Source of the DNA: Burkholderiaceae bacterium | Lineage (GTDB): Bacteria > Pseudomonadota > Gammaproteobacteria > Burkholderiales > Burkholderiaceae_E | Direction of reading: 5' to 3' | Length of the DNA: 11,090 nt | Assembly: GCA_019428955.1 (NCBI GenBank) | Contig: JAHYJF010000100.1 | Coordinates: forward strand, 1-11,090 | In this document: piece after piece, positions 7,370 through 11,090 of the stretch | Numbering within the stretch: position 1 is the stretch's first letter | Layout: each line of letters begins with the position of its first letter | Made by a program: the position numbers and the translations under genes | The notes under the pieces: generated by a model | Told to the model about the DNA's origin: nothing | What the model saw: only the letters and a program-made list of their open reading frames with translations | Database searches by the model: none

Positions 7370-8110
7370 ATGAACGATCCCAAGACCACCGACTTCGGAT
7401 ACCACAAGGTCGCCGAGGAAGAGAAACAGAATCGCGTTGCCGATGTCTTCCATTCGGTGGCGCAGCGCTATGACGTGATGAACGACTTGATGTCGGCAGG
7501 GCTGCACCGGATCTGGAAGGCGTTCACGATTGGCCAGGCAGGGGTCCGGTCGGGGATGAAAGTGCTCGACGTCGCGGGCGGCACCGCCGATCTTGCCCGA
7601 TCCTTAGCGCGCCGGGCGGGGCCCAGCGGCGAGGTCTGGCTCACCGACATCAACGCGTCGATGCTCGCAGTGGGCCGCGACCGGATGCTCGACGACGGGC
7701 TGGTAACTCCGAGCGCCCAGTGCGACGCCGAGCGACTGCCATTTCCGGACGCTTATTTCGATCGTGTGACGGTGGCCTTCGGGCTGCGCAACATGACCCA
7801 CAAGGACCTGGCTCTGGCGGAAATGACGCGCGTGCTCAAGCCCGGTGGCAAGCTGCTGGTGCTGGAGTTCTCGCGCGTATGGAAGCCGCTCGAACCAGTC
7901 TACGACGCGTACTCATTCAGCGTTCTGCCGTGGCTCGGCCAGCGCATCGCCGGCGATTCCGAGAGCTATCGCTACCTGGCGGAGTCGATTCGCATGCACC
8001 CGGACCAGGAAACCCTCAAGTCGATGATGGAGCAGGCGGGACTGGCGCGGGTGCGCTATTTCAACCTCACCGCGGGGGTCGCCGCCTTGCATGAGGGCTG
8101 GAAGGTCTGA
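7370..8110 (+). CDS. ubiE: Ubiquinone/menaquinone biosynthesis C-methyltransferase UbiE
   Basis: A 246-aa SAM-dependent methyltransferase, close to the usual ~250 aa of UbiE. It carries both UbiE/COQ5 family signatures: YDVMNDLMSAGLHRIWK at residues 34-50 and RVLKPGGKLLVLEFS at 154-168. SAM-binding motif I is VLDVAGGTADLA at 65-76. The enzyme methylates carbon 2 of 2-octaprenyl-6-methoxy-1,4-benzoquinol in ubiquinone synthesis and, where menaquinone is made, demethylmenaquinol. It acts at the cytoplasmic side of the membrane. The ATG at 7370 is chosen; a GTG immediately before it (7367) would add one residue and is equally possible. GGACGGA at 7356-7362 is the likely ribosome site. It follows the DUF971 gene by 57 nt, and the decayed Tim44-like gene comes next. 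Confidence 0.97.
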   Translation: MNDPKTTDFGYHKVAEEEKQNRVADVFHSVAQRYDVMNDLMSAGLHRIWKAFTIGQAGVRSGMKVLDVAGGTADLARSLARRAGPSGEVWLTDINASMLAVGRDRMLDDGLVTPSAQCDAERLPFPDAYFDRVTVAFGLRNMTHKDLALAEMTRVLKPGGKLLVLEFSRVWKPLEPVYDAYSFSVLPWLGQRIAGDSESYRYLAESIRMHPDQETLKSMMEQAGLARVRYFNLTAGVAALHEGWKV

Positions 8111-8138
8111 CGCCGCAATGGTTTTTGCCCGGCCTGCG

Positions 8139-8159
8139 CTTGTCATAAGTATGATCAAG
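8139..8159. promoter_or_regulatory. Imperfect AT-rich inverted repeat with a possible -10 element
   Basis: CTTGTCATA (8139-8147) and TATGATCAAG (8150-8159) pair over 9 bp with one bulged T and a 2-nt centre. It stands out as AT-rich in a GC-rich window, 28 nt after the ubiE stop. TATGAT at 8150-8155 resembles a sigma-70 -10 box, with TTGCCC at 8125-8130 as a poor -35 at 19-nt spacing. It could be an operator/promoter for the downstream locus; as RNA the 2-nt centre is too small for a loop without opening the inner pairs. Confidence 0.3.
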
Positions 8160-8200
8160 GTTCGGGAAGCGAAGCGGAGCGGGAGATCAAATTCAGCTCG

Positions 8201-8836
8201 ATGGTCCTGGCATTGGCGCTGTGTGCGGGGACATCGCTGGTGCTGCGGGTGCTGCTGGCAGTGCCCTTGATCGCTCTGCTGCGACGGGTGCTGATGCCAC
8301 CGGCGCCAGCGTCACCGGCGTGGGTTGGCGCCAGTTACTCCAAGGATGCTCTCGGCGGCGAGGCAACTGTCCCGCTCTTCCTGCGCGAGTCGGCCGATGA
8401 CGTGGGCGCATCGCCGGCGCCAGAACCGGCTGGACCGATCGCGCCGGCGCCGACCTGGAAGATTCCGGATGACTTCGACGTCACCGGTTTCCTGAACAAC
8501 GCCAGGGCCCAGTTCATTCGCCTTCAGGCCGCATTCGACGCCGCCGACCTTGCTGAATTATGGGAATTCACGACGCCGGAAATGTTCGTCGAAATGCGCG
8601 GGCAGGTCCGGGCTCGAAAAGCCGGCGCCAATCGCACCGATGTCGTCACGCTGGAAGCAGAACTGCTCGGCATAGAGACCACTGCGACCTAGTACATCGC
8701 AAGCCTGCGCTTTCACGGCCTGATTCGCGAGGACGAAGGCGTTGCCGCGGAGAATTTCGACGAGGTTTGGAACCTCACCAAGCCGGTCGAAGGGCCTGGA
8801 GGGTGGTTGCTGGCAGGTCTGCAAAAGCTCGACTGA
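8201..8836 (+). pseudogene. Tim44-like domain protein, interrupted by an in-frame TAG and N-terminally short
   Basis: The frame opens at ATG 8201 with a hydrophobic segment (~residues 1-27) ending LLRRVLMPP, then an Ala/Pro-rich linker, then the Tim44-like domain: WKIPDDFDVTGFLNNARAQF, AAFDAADLAELWEFTTPEMF, RTDVVTLEAELLGIETTAT. A TAG at 8690-8692 stops it after 163 codons. The same frame continues for 47 codons without a stop to TGA at 8834-8836, reading YIASLRFHGLIREDEG, FDEVWNLTKPVEG and GGWLLAGLQKLD, the expected end of the family's domain. The domain is thus complete apart from one codon, which in relatives I recall as Gln or similar (CAG to TAG would be one transition). Family members usually begin with a signal peptide and a linker before the membrane segment; these are missing, no in-frame start lies between the ubiE stop and 8201, and the ribosome site is weak. 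Function of bacterial Tim44-like proteins is unclear; they are membrane-associated. A sequencing error at the TAG cannot be excluded. Confidence 0.82.
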
Positions 8837-9061
8837 GCCGCCGTCGCAAACTCGTCCGCCGGGCTGCCCGATCGGCCTTGACGAGTGTCGGCAAGGAGCA
8901 ACGGTGCCCGCCGCAATCGTTCTCTGGATGCCGATGTTGGCACCAGCCGTCGCGCTTTGCGCGCCGATCGTCGGTCAGGGGCGGAAACAGGCGTCCTCTG
9001 TGCTGCCCGCGGCGCGGTGCAGTGGCATCATTGCCGCAGTGACTTCTGATCGAGGCAAACC
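8837..9061. other. Gene-free spacer after the Tim44-like remnant
   Basis: This 225-nt stretch holds no frame with recognisable domain content or a convincing ribosome site. One frame reads MLAPAVALCAPIVGQG around 8936-8983, faintly like the start of an SCP2-type UbiJ protein, the gene often found at this place, but the match is too short to claim. It may be residue of deleted genes. A good ribosome site for the next gene (GAGG) lies at 9052-9055. Confidence 0.5.
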
Positions 9062-9469
9062 ATGACCAAAGCCGACTCCAACAGCCTACCGCGCCGTATC
9101 CGCCCGAGCAGCGAACCACTAAGTGATGTCGGTCGCGAATTGCTCAAGAGCCCCGAGGTGGCAGCGATACTGCCGCTCGTGTTGCGCGATTACCAGCACG
9201 TGATCAACAACCTCGCGGCGGTCTGGGGAGAACCGCTCCGGGTCAATGCCATCTTCGACAAACTGCTGCTCAGCGACCGCGATGGTCGGCAGGGTTTCCC
9301 GCTCGCGGTCGTGGTCGAGCTCTCGGAACTGCGCAACTATTATCATCAGCGGATCATCCCCACCCTGGTCAAGATTAGTCCCGCCAACCGTCATGCCAAT
9401 ACGGGCGTCGTCGGCGACGAACCGTCGCTGGGGATCGCCACGCGCCGGGGCACCGGCTTTCGTCTCTGA
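9062..9469 (+). CDS. Conserved-looking hypothetical protein (135 aa)
   Basis: I cannot assign a function. GAGG at 9052-9055 lies 6 nt before the ATG, so translation is plausible. The protein has an N-terminal basic, Ser/Pro-rich part, then a helical centre (VGRELLKSPEVAAILPLVL, YQHVINNLAAVWGEPLRVN) and a segment FDKLLLSDRDGRQGFPLAVV followed by ELSELRNYYHQR. The RDGRQGFPLxVxxEL...LRxYY block resembles a short motif I have seen in small uncharacterised betaproteobacterial proteins, possibly a conserved family. The last ~25 residues are Gly/Arg-rich and probably flexible. There is no signal peptide, membrane segment or metal-binding cluster. It stands between the Tim44-like remnant and the thiamine-diphosphate enzyme, with 146 nt to the latter, so shared transcription is possible but not shown. 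Confidence 0.75.
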   Translation: MTKADSNSLPRRIRPSSEPLSDVGRELLKSPEVAAILPLVLRDYQHVINNLAAVWGEPLRVNAIFDKLLLSDRDGRQGFPLAVVVELSELRNYYHQRIIPTLVKISPANRHANTGVVGDEPSLGIATRRGTGFRL

Positions 9470-9615
9470 GCGAGCGCGCCATTGCCTGACCGGCGCAGTC
9501 TTCGCGCCTGACCATTACTGAACGGGCGTTGCCATCGCGGGCCCGCGGCGGGAGAATGCGCCAACGCGGCGCCCTGCGGTGCCGGGATTCCCAGTTGAAT
9601 TGGAGAAAACCCGAG
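9470..9615. other. Spacer upstream of the thiamine-diphosphate enzyme, with a perfect 10-bp palindrome
   Basis: The 146-nt gap contains GCGGGCCCGC at 9537-9546, a perfect palindrome, flanked farther out by GCGTTG (9526-9531) and its complement CAACGC (9562-9567). No T-run follows, and no clear -35/-10 pair is seen. GGAG at 9602-9605, 10 nt before the ATG at 9616, is the probable ribosome site. Confidence 0.35.
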
Positions 9616-11090
9616 ATGGCCGAAGTCAGTGGTGGGGAAGTCATTGCCCGAATGCTGCAACGCGAGGGTGTCGAGAAGGTTTTCGGGATTATTGACGGCA
9701 CCTACTTCGGCTTCTATTCAGCGCTGCATCGCCTGGGCATCGAGATCGTCACGCCCCGCCACGAGACCTCGGCCGCGCACATGGCCGGGGCCTACGCCCG
9801 TCTTACCGGGCGGCTCGGAGTGTGCATGGCCAGCAATGGCCCCGGGGTAGCCAACCTCTTGCCCGGCCTGGTGGTCGAACAGGCCGAAGGCAACCGCGTG
9901 CTGGCAATCACCAGCGCACGGCGTCCGGGCATCATGTACCCCGATCGCGGCGGCAGCTACCAGTGCTTCGACCAGAGTGGCGTGATCTCTCGGATCGCGA
10001 AGTGGAGCGCCGCGGTATCGTCCTTCAAGAGGGTGCCGGAGCTGACTCGCAAGGCCTTGCGCGAGAGCTACGAGGGCCGCCCGGGAGTAGTGCACCTCGA
10101 CGTCCCCGAGAACATCATGAATGCCAAGGTGAAGACCGCGGTCGCGTACTGGGAGCCACACCAGTACCGCAATATCACCGCGCTGTCTCCGACCCCGGCG
10201 CAAGTCGCTGAGGCGGCACGACTGCTGGTGGCGGCCGAGGCGCCGGTGATCCACGCCGGCAGCGGCGTCATCCATGCCGGCGCCTACGACGCGCTGCGCC
10301 GCATCGCCGAACTGCTGCATGCGCCGGTGACCACCAGCTGGGCGGCGCGCGGCGTGTTGCCCGAGACCTCGGAGCTGGCGATCCCGATGCCGCACGTCAA
10401 GCTCAACCACAAGGTGCGCAATGAATCCGACGTTGCGCTGATTCTCGGTTCGAGGATCGGCGAAACCGACTGGTGGGGCAAGATGCCCTACTGGCGCAAC
10501 CCGGCCGAGCAGAAGAGCATCCAGGTCGACCTCGACGGCAGCATGATCGGGGTGAACCGTCCGGCCGACATCGCCATCGTCGCCGACATCGGCCGCTTCC
10601 TCGCCATGCTGGTCGAGGAAGTCGAGCGCACCCAGGGAACCGGCCCGCAGGCGAGCGGCTTCGCGGCGCGTCGCAAGCGCGTAGCCGGCTACGGGCGGGT
10701 TATGCACAAGGATCGCGCGGGCTGGGACAAGGCGCTCGATGACATGGCCACACCAACCCATCCGGCGCACGTCGCCGACGCTTGCCAGGCGGTCTTCCCC
10801 GAGGACACCGTACTGGTCGCGGACGGCGGTAACGCCACGATCTGGGCGATGTTCTACCACCGCGTCACGGTCCCCAATACGGTGCTCTCGACCTTCAAGT
10901 TCGGCATGCTCGGCGCCGGGATGGCACAGGCGATCGCCGCGGCGATCGCGCGCCCCGGAAAACCGGTGTGCTGCATCATCGGCGATGGCGCCTTCGGCTT
11001 TCACCCCCAGGAGATCGAGACCGCGGTGCGCAACAATGCGCAGGTAATCTACATCGTGCTCTGCGACCGGCAATGGGGCATGGTCAAGAT
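9616..11090 (+). CDS. Thiamine-diphosphate-dependent enzyme, acetolactate synthase superfamily (3' partial)
   Basis: The frame starts at ATG 9616 (MAEVSGGEVIARMLQREGVEK) and runs open through the window end, giving 491 codons; family members are usually 530-600 aa, so most is present. The N-terminal pyrimidine-binding domain has the conserved Glu50 in TPRHETSAAHMAGAYAR, the residue that activates the cofactor, followed by GVCMASNGPGVANL. The central domain begins near SPTPAQVAEAARLL with VIHAGSGVIHAGAYDAL. The C-terminal pyrophosphate-binding domain has the GDG motif at 456-458 (GDGAFGFHPQEIETAVRNN). Where acetolactate synthases carry Asn-Asn for the metal, this protein has Cys483-Asp484 in VLCDRQWGM. 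Such enzymes decarboxylate 2-keto acids or form acyloins. The unusual residues, and SFKRVPELTRKALRESYEGRPG in place of closer ilvB-like features, mean that true acetolactate synthase activity should not be assumed. Gene neighbours give no substrate clue. Confidence 0.92.
   Translation, partial: MAEVSGGEVIARMLQREGVEKVFGIIDGTYFGFYSALHRLGIEIVTPRHETSAAHMAGAYARLTGRLGVCMASNGPGVANLLPGLVVEQAEGNRVLAITSARRPGIMYPDRGGSYQCFDQSGVISRIAKWSAAVSSFKRVPELTRKALRESYEGRPGVVHLDVPENIMNAKVKTAVAYWEPHQYRNITALSPTPAQVAEAARLLVAAEAPVIHAGSGVIHAGAYDALRRIAELLHAPVTTSWAARGVLPETSELAIPMPHVKLNHKVRNESDVALILGSRIGETDWWGKMPYWRNPAEQKSIQVDLDGSMIGVNRPADIAIVADIGRFLAMLVEEVERTQGTGPQASGFAARRKRVAGYGRVMHKDRAGWDKALDDMATPTHPAHVADACQAVFPEDTVLVADGGNATIWAMFYHRVTVPNTVLSTFKFGMLGAGMAQAIAAAIARPGKPVCCIIGDGAFGFHPQEIETAVRNNAQVIYIVLCDRQWGMVK

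Noticed and set aside
8690..8692. Programmed readthrough or pyrrolysine at the TAG
   Set aside because: The bases after TAG (TACATC) do not match the known CARYYA readthrough context, and pyrrolysine use is not expected in this type of organism; mutation or sequencing error is simpler.
8560..9065. Two + frames (8560-9042 and 8742-9065) over the Tim44-like remnant and the spacer
   Set aside because: They run out of frame through the conserved Tim44-like tail and have no domain content or ribosome site; the MLAPAVAL stretch is too short to call a ubiJ remnant.
9718..11073. 451-aa open frame on the minus strand
   Set aside because: It mirrors the thiamine-diphosphate enzyme, whose + frame carries the catalytic Glu and GDG motif; the minus frame is Arg/His/Asp-rich without domains.
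1..11090. A CRISPR array, transposon, prophage, toxin-antitoxin or defence system
   Set aside because: No direct-repeat arrays, transposase or integrase motifs, tRNA-associated attachment sites or typical defence domains were seen on either strand.

Overview
The window reads as part of the chromosome of a GC-rich proteobacterium, most likely a betaproteobacterium (Rhodocyclales or Burkholderiales type). Two things suggest this: a very long fused FAD/iron-sulfur oxidoreductase of a betaproteobacterial kind, and the run DUF971 gene - ubiE - Tim44-like gene, which I recall as a conserved order in that class. This assignment is inference from gene content; no rRNA or other marker is present. Every credible gene is on the + strand. 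The long minus-strand frames are GC-codon shadows.

Region 1 (1-5001): the C-terminal ~1109 residues of a fused FAD-linked dehydrogenase / 4Fe-4S / double CCG-domain oxidoreductase (its start lies upstream), a C45-family Ntn-hydrolase/acyltransferase-like protein, and a HIT-family nucleotide hydrolase/transferase. They are tightly spaced: 38 nt between the first two and a 14-nt overlap between the next two. This looks like one transcription unit. A GC hairpin with a seven-G loop follows the HIT gene.

Region 2 (5002-8110): a 542-aa protein with no assigned function and a possible PilZ-like C-terminus, then a DUF971 protein and the ubiquinone/menaquinone C-methyltransferase UbiE.

Region 3 (8111-9061): a decayed Tim44-like gene. 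Its reading frame is cut by an in-frame TAG, yet 47 well-conserved codons follow in the same frame, and the N-terminal export segment expected for the family is absent. The ubiJ and ubiB genes that often follow in related genomes are not seen here.

Region 4 (9062-11090): a 135-aa protein of unknown function, then the first ~491 codons of a thiamine-diphosphate-dependent enzyme of the acetolactate synthase superfamily, cut by the window end.

I see no tRNA, rRNA, CRISPR array, insertion sequence, integrase or toxin/defence module. Most of the window is ordinary metabolic chromosome. The strongest unusual signal is the interrupted Tim44-like gene at 8201-8836.
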